A DNA stretch of 64,000 nucleotides from Phorcus lineatus (lineage: Eukaryota; Mollusca; Gastropoda; Trochida; Trochidae). This document shows, piece after piece, positions 36,301 to 46,100 of the stretch. Location: the NCBI GenBank assembly GCA_921293015.1, contig OV121096.1, positions 6,080,285 to 6,144,284 of the forward strand. Direction: 5' to 3'. Made by a program: the position numbers and the translations under genes. Position 1 is the stretch's first letter, and each line of letters opens with the position of its first letter. A model generated the notes under the pieces. It worked only from the letters and a program-made list of their open reading frames with translations, was not told where the DNA came from and did not search any database.

Positions 36301-36455
36301 ATACATTCCAATAACTCGTCATACACACTTACGCTGATGCGATCAACCCGTATATTTTCCATTGGCCACTGGAGAACATTTGCAAAGGCATGACGTAGTC
36401 CACTGACTGCACTGTCAATAGTTCTGTTTGGACTTTTGACAGCCACACCCAAAGT
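21784..36455 (-). CDS. PTPRR: Receptor-type KIM tyrosine phosphatase (PTPRR/PTPN5/PTPN7 family), 5'-partial, 13 exons
   Basis: This is a membrane tyrosine phosphatase of the family that binds MAP kinases and dephosphorylates their activation-loop tyrosine (a known family property). From N to C the joined exons give: end of an ectodomain (about residues 1-96 recovered, with an NRT and an NIT glycosylation sequon); a short juxtamembrane stretch and a transmembrane helix near [18 protein letters not shown]; a cytoplasmic linker; a kinase-interaction motif [20 protein letters not shown] with an RRGS site of the PKA type; and a full PTP domain. The PTP domain has [29 protein letters not shown], the WPD loop (AWPDHKPP), P-loop [11 protein letters not shown] and Q-loop GGMIQT, so all catalytic residues are intact. 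The signal peptide and start exons are not identified. The receptor layout favours PTPRR over PTPN7. The orthologue name is inference. Confidence 0.88.
22213..23300. repeat. 21/42/84-bp minisatellite in the last PTP intron
   Basis: The basic 21-bp unit contains 'ctgtcagattcagacat' or 'ctgtcagattcaaacacc'. The two alternate as a 42-bp dimer. Every second dimer mostly has 'gactaaaacacc', making an 84-bp higher-order unit. As 21 is divisible by 3, the - strand is open as repeats of LNLTV/CLNLTVW (187 and 117 codons), but the array is intronic. Confidence 0.95.
23496..23609 (-). CDS. PTPRR: PTP exon with P-loop (SAGIGRTG)
   Basis: This is a 114-nt exon, acceptor 'ttttgacag', donor 'gtacgc'. With the previous exon it gives [12 protein letters not shown], so the catalytic Cys and Arg are both intact. 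It then encodes [20 protein letters not shown]. Confidence 0.97.
24114..24280 (-). CDS. PTPRR: PTP exon with WPD loop and start of P-loop
   Basis: This is a 167-nt exon carrying [20 protein letters not shown] (WPD general acid Asp present). It ends VLVHC plus two bases, so the catalytic Cys is its last full codon. The acceptor is 'tctcttgcag' and the donor 'gtgggg'. Confidence 0.97.
24305..24355. repeat. (TA)n microsatellite in a PTP intron
   Basis: About 25 TA units. On the gene's strand it ends about 24 nt before the acceptor of the WPD exon. Confidence 0.95.
25115..25228 (-). CDS. PTPRR: PTP exon (KCENYLPE...)
   Basis: This is a 38-codon phase-0 exon, [20 protein letters not shown], then [18 protein letters not shown]. 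The acceptor is 'tatctttcag' and the donor 'gtaaga'. It is the K-C-x-x-Y-(W/L)-P segment of PTP domains. The usual Trp before Pro is Leu here. Confidence 0.95.
25931..26265. repeat. 83-bp tandem duplication, second copy split by a SINE-like insert
   Basis: 25931-26013 ('acatctacatttccaaac' ...) is repeated from 26014 ('acatctagatttctaaac'...). The second copy is interrupted at 26080 and resumes at 26253 ('agataggg'). Confidence 0.85.
26081..26240 (+). mobile_element. 160-bp SINE-like insert with 12-bp target duplication
   Basis: It contains 'gtgtttaacgccgctttcaa' and 'atcgcggctgctagtattat', a pattern I associate with very common molluscan short repeats. 'aacttatgaagg' is duplicated exactly at 26069-26080 and 26241-26252. 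I did not see clear tRNA A/B boxes. Orientation is by similarity only. Confidence 0.8.
26288..26425 (-). CDS. PTPRR: PTP exon (YIATQGPM...FWRLVW)
   Basis: This is a 46-codon phase-0 exon with [17 protein letters not shown] and [14 protein letters not shown], all classical PTP motifs. The acceptor is 'ccgttgccag' and the donor 'gttagt'. The SINE-like insert lies 36 bp beyond its donor side. Confidence 0.96.
26602..26678 (-). CDS. PTPRR: PTP exon ([12 protein letters not shown])
   Basis: This is a 77-nt exon, acceptor 'cctcttcag', donor 'gtatgt'. It encodes [20 protein letters not shown], then NANYIR. The SSYINANYI block is a hallmark of classical PTPs. Confidence 0.95.
27500..27578 (-). CDS. 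PTPRR: PTP exon (EIPSNH...KNRYKTIIP)
   Basis: This is 26 codons plus one base, acceptor 'tgttttacag'. It carries the KNRY motif, the substrate phosphotyrosine recognition loop at the start of classical PTP domains. Confidence 0.95.
27855..28075. repeat. 43-bp tandem repeat, about five copies, in a PTP intron
   Basis: The unit contains 'gacagaatcccat', 'ccttaat' and 'ttgtctttacagacactg'. Starts are spaced exactly 43 bp (27861, 27904, 27947, 27990, 28033). Confidence 0.95.
28248..28311 (-). CDS. PTPRR: PTP exon ([10 protein letters not shown]...LYEEFW)
   Basis: This is a 64-nt exon. An acceptor 20 bases upstream ('ttgacag') would give an immediate in-frame TAG. The acceptor 'gaaatag' at 28312-28318 (reverse strand) keeps the frame, so I chose it. 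It encodes [20 protein letters not shown] and W. Confidence 0.85.
28916..29002 (-). CDS. PTPRR: PTP exon with RRGS KIM phosphosite
   Basis: This is an 87-nt exon encoding (S)[20 protein letters not shown] and then WDGTPPKE. In mammalian KIM-PTPs the equivalent RRGS serine is phosphorylated by PKA and releases the bound MAP kinase (family knowledge). The site is preserved here. Confidence 0.92.
29603..29817 (-). CDS. PTPRR: PTP cytoplasmic linker and KIM start
   Basis: This exon starts [17 protein letters not shown], a basic stop-transfer region with two Cys that could be palmitoylated (inference). It runs through a proline-rich linker and ends RVKAKGLLE plus two bases. The basic/hydrophobic RVKAKGLL is the first half of a docking motif for MAP kinases. 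Confidence 0.93.
30345..30455 (-). CDS. PTPRR: PTP transmembrane exon
   Basis: This is 37 codons, phase 0 at both ends. [20 protein letters not shown] precedes the hydrophobic stretch [17 protein letters not shown], the only transmembrane helix seen. The acceptor is 'atcattacag' and the donor 'gtgagt'. Confidence 0.93.
30775..30794 (+). repeat. 20-bp flanking duplication, left
   Basis: 'gatatggacactcttttaat' occurs here, directly before the left repeat, and identically at 35009-35028 directly after the element. It behaves like a target-site duplication. Confidence 0.85.
30795..30974 (+). repeat. Left 180-bp direct repeat (A1)
   Basis: This matches 34803-34982 except at two sites (aaacCtaac/aaacAtaac and ctcgCgcat/ctcgCacat type changes). 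It ends 14 bp before the gag ATG and probably carries the promoter. Confidence 0.93.
30989..32047 (+). CDS. Gag-like protein of the DIRS/Ngaro-type element
   Basis: This is a 352-residue ORF starting at the first ATG after the left repeat. The N-terminal half is charged and helix-forming, with a coiled-coil-like stretch around residues 55-100 ([19 protein letters not shown] and on). The C-terminal part has a CRRFN..C....C...H.C..C pattern (residues ~285-315), which resembles the CCCH-type finger of DIRS-group gag proteins. It is probably the structural, nucleic-acid-binding protein of the particle. The ORF is intact. It overlaps pol by 43 nt, with a slippery heptamer in the overlap. Confidence 0.8.
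   Translation: MAEEVVDVKPKRKNAGNKMKDVMDAIRSPTVHQLQATEGELSLRSHGDIRSPRSVIQHAVSSETDKLHGECENLRAELECLRLEKMKRDLYGEIHNLKQELACGDHVDNESPREGRGEGRQDGGAHAERKQKPLDYTDHLWMESLDTPRQKIEIGEGISLEIGAKSRNLSKITVEMWVYANIGLLRDMFSDGKVNQCQVDDYLKYMQDITRYSAKYMWPSVILYDKEYRMLQAKEGFRWGTPSQDLRDHQLVPKPTTSTAKASNRPPDATFPTSRRPRPRGPFTPDGQEICRRFNSTYCREESCRLMHVCTACFRRHSRLDHAFAIEQHQPRTINGKDEPAKNEWRTGNSTH
32005..33681 (+). pseudogene. Reverse transcriptase/RNase H of the DIRS/Ngaro-type element, interrupted
   Basis: The reading frame is open from 32005, with the first non-ATG start-like codon at 32020. It has RT motifs [44 protein letters not shown] and YLDDFLII (catalytic DD at 32674-32679), then WWIEF. The frame is cut by TAA (33091-33093) and TGA (33160-33162). 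Between and beyond them the same frame reads on into the RNase H-like part ([29 protein letters not shown]). The stops therefore look like point mutations rather than natural ends. There is no ATG near its start, which fits expression by -1 frameshifting from gag. Confidence 0.88.
32011..32017 (+). promoter_or_regulatory. Candidate -1 ribosomal frameshift site (A AAA AAC)
   Basis: Gag is read GCA-AAA-AAC-GAG here, so the heptamer A-AAA-AAC is in the X-XXY-YYZ phase. A -1 slip continues into the open pol frame. It lies inside the 43-nt overlap. Downstream I see only a weak hairpin (CAACT / AGTTG, 32037-32052). Confidence 0.6.
33682..34587 (+). pseudogene. Tyrosine recombinase of the DIRS/Ngaro-type element, probably inactive
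   Basis: The main part is a 283-residue ORF from the ATG at 33736. It would cut and join the element's DNA circle into the genome. The HxxR box is present (GHSFRR, His at 34417-34419) and two Tyr follow in SAYLRYL. The second (34519-34521) is the likely nucleophile. The first catalytic Arg is expected in a motif of the form L-R-P-x-N, but the sequence reads LQPGN (CAA at 34072-34074). Upstream, recognisable N-terminal sequence (GWASSTV) is in another frame over about 33617-33690, implying a frame change. Loss of function is inference from these points. Confidence 0.8.
34588..34802 (+). other. 3' non-coding part of the DIRS/Ngaro-type element
   Basis: 215 bp between the recombinase stop and the right repeat. 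No ORF or obvious copy of the tail seen here. Confidence 0.5.
34803..34982 (+). repeat. Right 180-bp direct repeat (A2)
   Basis: Second copy of the terminal repeat. It is followed by 26 bp of unique tail, which ends in 'aacgctgaa', a motif also found at the end of the repeat itself. I did not find a matching B1 block upstream of it. Confidence 0.93.
35009..35028 (+). repeat. 20-bp flanking duplication, right
   Basis: Exact copy of 30775-30794 at the right end of the retrotransposon. Confidence 0.85.
35029..35753. other. PTP intron remainder with degenerate ~30-bp repeats
   Basis: From 35340 to 35560, degenerate units of the type 'ccttcaaaacaaagtttttata' recur. No coding signal. Confidence 0.4.
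35754..35918 (-). CDS. PTPRR: PTP ectodomain exon B
   Basis: This is 55 codons in phase 0 (acceptor 'tttcttccag', donor 'gtaagttc'). It begins [20 protein letters not shown] and ends LNITNIFED, with one N-glycosylation sequon (NIT). It is followed by the 5.3-kb intron that holds the DIRS/Ngaro-type element. Confidence 0.85.
36333..36455 (-). CDS. PTPRR: PTP ectodomain exon A
   Basis: This is a phase-0 exon of 41 codons (acceptor 'tatgtttcag', donor 'gtaagtg' on the - strand). It encodes [20 protein letters not shown], then [21 protein letters not shown]. The alternating helix/strand pattern with next exon resembles a small alpha/beta ectodomain fold. I cannot name the domain. It is the most 5' exon I can support. 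Confidence 0.8.
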
Positions 36456-37510
36456 CTGAAACATAAAGATCTTAAATCAAAGGGAGATAACTCCAAAATA
36501 TTACTCGCAAAGACTTTTATCATCAGAAACCCAGGAGTTGCGTTCAAATATAGATAAACCAATATAGAGCGTCAATATGAAGGTTTCTAAGTGTTCAATT
36601 TTATTGGCTAAGGCACCCTTTATCATAAGCCAATCAGATCACATGGTTATACCTTATTGACAACCTCTTTATTCCTCCATGGTTACCCTGTCACATTCAA
36701 ATCACATATTTGATGGACATTTCGTAAGTGATACTAGTTGAATAAGAATATATGTATTTCATATTGAGGATAATAATTTCTTCGTAAACTCTAGTAATTC
36801 ATCAGGACACATTCTGTCTGCGGTTCCGAACAACAGAAACAGGCAAAAATCACCGGCATTGACTGTATAAATTGCTTATCCACATAACCATTGAGATATT
36901 GACACTGGCAATGTTGTTTTTATCAGTTTTTATCAATTTTCTCCTTTATTATCCAAAGCTCCCTTAAAATTACTATACTTAAATCAATAAATTTGCACAT
37001 GGCATTTAAAAAAAGAAAACTTTTACATCAAACATTACAGATATACAGGTTCTTGGTATTATTCACGTATATAATTGACAATTGAATAACAAACCACAAA
37101 TCACAAATCACCTCAATCAAGGGAAATTGATTGACCCTACCTACTCAAATTCAAACTATTGATGTTGTGGTTCATCATCGATAAATGCTGGTGAAAGTGG
37201 GTTAAATCCCCTTGAAGCGTCCTGACTGCCCCATTTCACTAGCCAGCACAAATGACCTAATACTAACTTGATTTTTAAAGCTCTCTTGGTGATCAGATAC
37301 TCATAAGCACCATACATCAACATTGGTCTATGACTATTGTAGTACTAACGGAGCTTTGAAAATCTAGGCCCTGGTCAACAGGACTATTAGCTAAAACCCA
37401 CCTAAAGGTGGGATCACTTGGAGATTTTATCAAGTTTGTGAATATTGGGGCAAGTTTGCTATCATTGACAACATTCCTTCAATGTTTTGAGGTCAAGGAA
37501 AAGACATTCA
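36456..37510. other. AT-rich, upstream PTP exons not recognised
   Basis: Probably an intron of the PTP gene. The next upstream exon must end in phase 0, and I could not locate it. Confidence 0.35.
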
Positions 37511-37514
37511 TTTG

Positions 37515-38110
37515 GTACACAAGGTTCTGTACACACATTACAATACACAAGATTCAATACACAAGATTCAATACAAATACACAAGATTTAATACACTATA
37601 TTCAGTACACAAGATTCAATAAACACAATTCAGTACACAAGGTTCTGTCCACATCGTTCAACACAAAAGATTCAATACACTAGATTCAGTACACAAGATT
37701 CAATAAATACAATTCAGCACACAAGTTTCAGTACACAAGGTTCTGTACACATATTTAGTTTCAGTACACAGGTACAGTACAGAAGGTTCTGTCCACATAG
37801 TTCAGCATACAAGTTTCAGTACACAAGGTTCTGTACACATAGTTCATTTCATAGTTTCAGTACATAGGCGCAGTACATCACATTTAGTAAATAGAATCCA
37901 GTATTTCAGTACATAAACATAAGTATAGCACACAAATTTCAGTACACAAGGTTCTGTCAACATAGTTAGTTTCAGTACACGGGTTCAGTACATGACATTT
38001 ATTCAATGAAGTTCAGTACACCAGGATGCTTCTGTATAGAAGTTTCAGTACATAAAGGTAAGTACACAAGCTTCAGTAAATTTTGTTAATTACAGGTTTT
38101 GCAATACAAA
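37515..38110. repeat. Degenerate short tandem repeat ('ttcagtacacaag')
   Basis: Many variants of 'attcagtacacaaggttctg' and 'gattcaatacacaa' in a loosely periodic array. The + strand ORF here is a by-product. Confidence 0.85.
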
Positions 38111-39162
38111 AGGTTCTGTACCGAAGGATGATCCTCCACTTACTGTGCTTAAATTCATGGAATGGTTTGGTTTTTGGGGAGGTCGGATGGGATGGGTTTT
38201 ATTAATCCTGATAGGTCGCATTAGACATAGAAATAAAAATAAATGTGAACGAAACAAGGAAGTTCAAAATGAAGTCGGCCTAAGAATATCACACCAGATT
38301 TTAATGCATAAACCCTTGGTGTGAATAGTTTCAATGTAGTAACACAATAACACTGAAAATCCACAAAAAAATTTGTTTGAAAAGATATCAAATTCATGAC
38401 AAAGATCTGTAGCCCCCTATATTGATTCAAGCAAGAGTGTGATTTATATAAGATAACAAAGTAATAACCTTTTAATATGCTTGGTATCAGGTTGCAAACA
38501 AATAATGCAAAATCAATGCGATCCCATTCACAGTGGTACGAATAATCAAGGCTTTAGTTCTTATCTTGGTTCCCAATCACTGCTTCTAACCATACCCAAT
38601 CACTGCTTCCAGCCAGCACAGCATGTTGCGAGAGGCAGAGGGTTGTAACAGTTCTGGGACACCATGGATTTATGTGGACCACAGCTCTCGTAAACATTCT
38701 ACACGAAGCTGAACTCGTATTAACCTTTTTGGACTTCCAATTTGTCTCAAATGACCTTGGGTTTAGGGTTAGGGTTAGAGGGTGTTTTGTGTTATTCAAA
38801 AGGATGTTTTAAAAATATTTCTTAATGATGATTTAGTTGTATCTAATTTTTTTTAAATAGACATTTTTTTCAAATGGAATTTCATATCGTGATTATAAAC
38901 TCGACCTCTTCTATCAAGAGATATAAAAAAGATAGGATTTCAGGCAGTCGCTTGTAGGGATGAATATCTCCATCTGACTATAGCGACAACGATAGTCTTT
39001 TGGAACCTAGTATTCAATGAGATTGACTATTTTGACCATTATAAGGATAGTTTTGGATCCAAACCAAAATGTGTATCAGCTTATATTATTATCAACTTAG
39101 ATTTTATGAGAGTCAACAGATAAATAAAACAGATTTTGCCATCTTTCATTGATCAACCATTT
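38111..39162. other. No gene; telomere-like motif at 38758-38780
   Basis: A GC-richer piece at 38560-38760 carries a - strand ORF of 81 codons without recognised homology, ending next to 'gtttagggttagggttagag'. Confidence 0.4.
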
Positions 39163-39512
39163 AAGATAAGATAAGATAAGATAATCTTTATTGTCCCAAA
39201 AGTAAAAATTTGTTTCATATAATTACAATTCTCCAGAAAAGTGAAGACAAATAGTAACATAATATTCAAAACAATTCATGTCAAAAACACTTAACATTGA
39301 CTACGATAGATAATTTACGAATATTCCAAGAAAAGTGGATAGGAAGAATCACCCAAAATTTTTTTTCCTTTTTTTCATAACTGCTGCTCATAAAAACTGA
39401 CGATCGTTTCAATAGGAAGCCCAATAATCTTAGATGCAGTATTCACGATTATTATCAATTTGTTTCTATTTTGAACAAACAGGTTCCCAAACACACTTAA
39501 AAAGTTAAATGT
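39163..39512 (-). mobile_element. LINE 3' end, truncated, minus orientation
   Basis: Read on the - strand it ends 'ggacaataaagattatctt' plus (ATCTT)n, a LINE-type tail. It has an internal deletion relative to 39742-40212, its inverted partner. Confidence 0.8.
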
Positions 39513-39741
39513 AAGGACACTTTGAATGAAGATTCTATATAAAACAACATCATGATGGTTTGATCAATTTTTAACTATTTCAGTTTCCACAAGAAATGGT
39601 ATCACCCAAAACTACATTTCTCATTAAAAGCTATCTAGAAATGAAATGATTCCAAAGAACATTAACAAATACATGTCTCCAAAAATAAATTGTAATCCAT
39701 GAAACATTTTACAATCAAAACTATGGATAGTCTACCTTACT

Positions 39742-40212
39742 ATTTAACTTTTTAAGTTGGTTTGGGAACCTGTCTGTTCAAAAAAGAAACAAATTGATAA
39801 AAATCGTGAATACCGCATCTAAGATTATTGGGCTTCCTATTGAAACAATCGGCAGTTTTTATGAGCAGCAGTTATCGAAAAAAGGAAACAAAATTTTGGG
39901 AAATTCTTCCCATCCACTTTTCTTGGAATATTCGACATTACCTTCTGGACGTAGGCTGCGTATGCCGACTTTTCGAACAAACAGGTTCCGCCAATCATTC
40001 ATTCCCTGCAGCATTAGAGAAATGAATTCTGTCTAATGATGCATCACGTTTTTCATGTAAATTAAGTAAATTATCTGTCTATCTTAACTGTTTTGACATG
40101 AATTGTTTTTTAATATTATGTTATTATTTGTCTTCATTCTGGAGAATTGTAATTATACAAAACAAATTTCCCTTTTGGGACAATAAAGATTATCTTATCT
40201 TATCTTATCTTA
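39742..40212 (+). mobile_element. LINE 3' end with remnant ORF2 C-terminus
   Basis: The remnant ORF at 39794-40036 reads IVNTASKIIGLP, then SHPLFLEYSTLPSGRRLRMP and TNRFRQSFIPCSIREMN, matching the C-terminal end of non-LTR reverse transcriptases (SHPL...LPSGRR...R..SF.P). The tail is (TTATC)n. It forms a long inverted repeat with 39163-39512. Confidence 0.85.
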
Positions 40213-41639
40213 TTACTATCAATGCATCAATGGTGTTTTCATGTTCCCTATATTGACAAAGCACCATTGCAAATTGACGCATTCAGTGTTTCAGCTGGTA
40301 TTTTTTACAACCGGCCATCATTAATGAAGAAAACTTATGTTTTCTACCATATCTTAGGCATAATGATACTAACTTCCCCTCCCAAGTAGGTTGAAAATTT
40401 GTCTGCTTTTTCATTTCTATTGAAAGTAAACTTATATGAAACTGGAATTGATAAGAAAATAGTGTGAATTTCCATATAAAAATAACGTAACCATCGTCAT
40501 CAAGAACAGAAAATTCGGCTAAAGTTAACCCAATGAGTACAAGTTTTATTCAGAATTGGTCGGAAATTAGCGTGAATTTCCATTGACAGGTAAACAGGTA
40601 AACATTCAGCTTAAATTAAGTACCCGAATGATTATATCTTGCGCACTTCATGATAACATTCTATTTTGAGAAAACAGGTGTTTTCCAAACTCGACAGATT
40701 GTCACCATATCATTTTATTTTAGATAACTCATTGTAAGAATTATTTTGTGAAATTATTTAAGTTAAAAACCTTTTTTGCAGTTAAATGTATTAATTTTCC
40801 ATTAGTTTAACAACCTTTCACATGCAATCTATACACTAGCTTATCAGACAATGCTTTAAATAGGTGTTATCTTTCATCATCAGATGTTCATAGTCTTATA
40901 GTCTGATCATCCTAACATTTCCAGAATTACAAAAATGCTATCATCAAATAACATAATCAGGGGATGAACTGATGTAAACTGGTTGACCCCCCTTCCCCCT
41001 AACTCCCTACATGGATCCGACACTGCTATTTGCATTTATTCATCCAACTTCTCTCTTTACTAGTATTTGTAATCAGCCGGTAATCACAAGATGTTGTATC
41101 ATTCCAGAAATCATCGTATCAATTATTAACAAACAACCAAAGATATTTTTATCGCAACCTATCTGCACTTGTCTTCAAACTGTCGTCTTTGATAAATGAA
41201 TTCATATGGGACTAGCGAAGCATTTTGACACCAACAACATGCTATTGTTCCAGCAAGCCTCAAACTTCCTTCTTCGTTTCTCTGTCTGTGGGCGTTAAGT
41301 CTTTCTCTAATTCTATTAGAAGACACTAATCAAGTCATGTTCAAACTAAACCATGACAAAATGAGAACAAAGGCAAAAACAAATCATGAGGGCCATCATA
41401 ATGAAATTACTCTGACGCTATTCGTAGACGGAATTATGGACACCAGCAAAATAGTCATGGTGTTTATATCTTATAACTTGATTTAAGAGTGCTATGTGAC
41501 ACATATCTGTAATTCCTTCTTTATTTTGTGATCGAACATGGCTGTTTGTTGTGAAGCTATAAGATTAGCGGCCATCTTGAATTATCCTCAGTTTCAATAC
41601 ACCAATTTTAGAGAAGCTATGAGGCTGAAAGAGTTGAAG
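40213..41639. other. AT-rich, no gene seen
   Basis: No exon-like or repeat structure that I can support. Confidence 0.4.
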
Positions 41640-41899
41640 TAAATAAAAGATCAACTTTACTCTATAACTCTGTTAAAATTCTAAACATTTATGGTTCAAA
41701 GCAACCTGCAAATGTACAAGCCATGATGCCGGTCACCTATCCATTTATAAACCATGCCAATCCCTGCTTCATATTATCTGATAGTGGTCAATAAGGCTAC
41801 ACACAGGACCATGTGACACCATGCATCAAATTTTAATGCTTCTGTTTAAACTATATTAATAAAGAACATCGTCATCTTTTCTTAAATACTATGGATCAA

Positions 41900-42395
41900 T
41901 CAAGTCTGCCCTGGAACCAGAGAAATACATCTTAAAACTTAATCCAAATAAAGATCTTATACGTATTTTATGCAAATTTCGATGTCAAAGCCATAAGTTG
42001 AACATTCAACAACAAAGATATAATTATAATGTTGATATACATAGCGATACACTTATTTGTGACAAATGTGATTTTAATGTTCAACAAGATGAATTTCATT
42101 TTCTACTTGTGTGTCCCTTTTATTCTTTGCAAAGAAAATTGTATATACCCAGCTATTATCATACTTTTCCATCACAATTAAAATTCAAACAACTTTTAGC
42201 AACATCAAATGTAAATTTAATTAAATCGGTTGCGATATTTCTTAAACGTAACCTGCCTGTGTAAAAAAACAGCTTTTATAATCATTTGTTAACCTTTCCA
42301 TCCGTAAACTATATGTATTATTTCAAATGATTGTACTCTTGGCCATGAGGCCACAACTACTGAATAAACTTCATCTTCTTCTTCTTCTAATAAAG
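41900..42395 (+). mobile_element. Second LINE 3' fragment (different family)
   Basis: The frame open to TAA at 42262-42264 reads LICDKCDFNVQQDEFHFLLV, CPFYSLQRK and on. This CxxC...H....C finger with HFLLVCP is typical of the C-terminus of LINE ORF2 proteins in molluscs. Upstream sequence from ~41900 continues the similarity in broken frames. The tail is 'cttcatcttcttcttcttc'. Confidence 0.8.
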
Positions 42396-43186
<791 letters not shown>

Positions 43187-46100
43187 CGACAGACAAAGAA
43201 CCAAATGTACAAATTATAATCTTTATATCACAAAGATGATATTCTGCAAAATTTAGCCTCCTTCACCAAATGGTTTGAGAAGTCCTTTGAAGGTATTAAG
43301 GCCCATGCCCATATCGAGGAGGGAGGGGGAGATCCAAAAGTAACTTCACCCCCAGGCGTGAGGAACCTCCTCACAAAATTTCAGCTTTCAAAGCCGACAC
43401 TTCTGCAGGAATGGTTGACAAAAAGACGCCATATGAGCCCCGTGCCATGAGTCAATCTGCCCTTATTGGCTTGATGAGCTAAAGATGACCTCCAGCAGCA
43501 TAAAATTTAGAAGAAGATTTATAACAAATAAAAGATCTTCAACCAACACACTAGGGTATTGCAAGCTTAATTTGAAATAGTGTCTACTCCATCATCTTGT
43601 CAAGTCTGCAAGAACAAGGAAAGAACAAAACAGCAGAAGTGTTGTATAAACTCCCAATTATAAGGGAGCCCTTTCAAGGCTTGATGTTGAATCACAATTC
43701 ATTCCACAATTTCATTTCCAATTAAATGAAGTCATTGATTTTCCCGTGATTTGTTTAGTGGGTTTCCATTACCATGGCAACATGCATCAAGGTTTTCTGC
43801 ATTTTATACACATTTACACATCTTCAACAATCAAGAGTCATTTAAAAACCATCTTCAAAAGCTTTTTCATAATACCGTCTTTGCGCATATCATTAAAAAT
43901 TAGAAGCTTTTAACTTTATTTTGCTTGGTTGCTGAATTATTTTAAATGAATTGACTATGATAATGTATAGACCATCTGTGTCTGCTTGACTTACATATTT
44001 TCACTAGAAAACTAAATTCTAAAATGCGTTTTCTAGTAACATCTTGAATATACAGTGTCAGGCCTCAGAGTATTGTAATAAGATATTCTCATGACGGCTA
44101 CGTTACGAGAACAGAAAGTTTGATAATAAAAGAGGCAACATAAAAAAACTTCCACATCCTTTCTGCTAACTCTCTAAAAAAGATAACATTTAAAACTTTA
44201 AAGCCAAGTCGTTCTGCTTGTAACCAAATCTAAACACACTAGTGGATGGAAAAGAAGAACAATATTACTCTACTAAACAAACCATTAGATATCCTCAAAA
44301 TAAGCAGAAAACAAAAAAAAAACCTGAAAGAACTAACACTATCTAATTACAGAAGACATCAAAACAATGAATAACAAACATATGATCCAACACAGTCTCA
44401 TTTCATGGACAAGGAAGTTGTATTGGGCAATTCTCTACAGACGAAGTTAATCAATCGTTGTTTCTCTGACCTGACCTAGATACAATGTCTGACAATATCG
44501 ACTTGGAACTGCTTGCCATTCCATGCAGTCTTGCGCAAGCTGATGATCTACTCGCACAGAGAAAGACGTGTAGTTGTAGAACTCTAGTGATGTATCTCTT
44601 TGTATTGATTGGTTAATTAACGATGCATGAATATCAGATGTTACTTACACTTGCTGTTTGCTCACGGCGAAGAGCTCGGGGAAGCGTAACATTTTGGAAC
44701 AATGTCACACTTACAGTGTAACAAAGTTGGAACGTATCAAAACAAGTTGTTGTCCTTGTTATACATATGAAATGAGGTGTCACATATATAAACATGAAGC
44801 AACTGGATTTTTTTTGGAGTTTGTGGTATAAAGGATAGTGTTACATTGGTAAGAAAGATCACATAAGAGTGTGGTTAACATTTTAAGATGTGTTACAATT
44901 AGTTGCATTTGAAACAAAATGAGGCTCTGTGACATATCAATCTAAGTTTACATTTACATACAAATCTTAAGTGAAATAAAAGTGAATGCTTTAAGGAAAA
45001 TGATATTGATAACATTGTTATGAAATATTTATCAGATACAAATATTTCTTATAGTTTTGTACGATCTTCTAAAAATAATTTTAATGTAGAAGTCCAATGA
45101 ATGTATTTTAGGAACCCAGATTTTATGATTGAAATGATTCCACAAGTACTTCTACGACCATTTAGTCTACATCTTTTTAAAGTAATAATGGATGGAAGAT
45201 ACACGAGCAAGTCATTTAGTCATAAAAGTTTCATTAAAGTTTTCATCTCCAAACCCTCCAAAATGCATCTAGACCATCTTCATAACTAACAAAGCATAGG
45301 TAACTTCATAGCATGAACCTCGTTAATATAAAATAAATATAAATAAATAATATAATAAATCGTAAAATGTACTACAGGATTTGTGCAAATACTTGAAACC
45401 CTTATTATAACATATCTAAGGTTATCTAATTTGCAAGAAATAGCATGAAAGTCAATATATGGTCAAATCTATAAAAACAAGACCATTTTTACAGCTAACA
45501 GAGCATTAACAAGCTAGAAGTAAAACATAAATATCAAAAGTATATAAAAGTACTCAAGAAATTGAACATTTGCTTCCAAAACATTGTCAGAATACATTTC
45601 ATGTTATTTACATTGCATAAACAGTAACAAGAACAATAATTGGTCAAATTGAGGACAAAAACAGCTTCACATAATTGATAATATTACATGAAATTGGATG
45701 CCTCAATAATGATGGTATTCATCTTTAACATAACTCTATTAATAAATCAGGTCATCAGAGAAAATAAGAGAACATAATCAAGATGGCTTCAAAAAATGGA
45801 GTAAAAGATCATGTTATTACAGCATTGTTTGTAGAGACTTCAAACTTGCATCAGGATATATGTATATATAAAAGCCATTTTGATTGTATAAAACTAATGA
45901 ACAAATTAAATAACACCAAAGTTTGCTAATGTTGAAAAAATCTTTAAAGGGGAAGTAGCATGTTTTTTGCAAGATTCATTTCTTCAAAATTTCCCCAATA
46001 ATCTTAGTTTATGCCAAATAAATTGTCTTCAGATGGTAAAAAAATCTCATTACTCGAACCAATCACCCGTGGTCATAAAGGAAATAATCAAATGTCTAAC

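Noticed and set aside
21784-36455. Assignment of the phosphatase to PTPRN (IA-2)
   Set aside because: The P-loop is [10 protein letters not shown] (active type), and a KIM with RRGS is present. PTPRN has an altered, inactive P-loop.
38757-38782. Interstitial telomere array
   Set aside because: Only about three TTAGGG-like units. Too short to mean a fusion or telomere.
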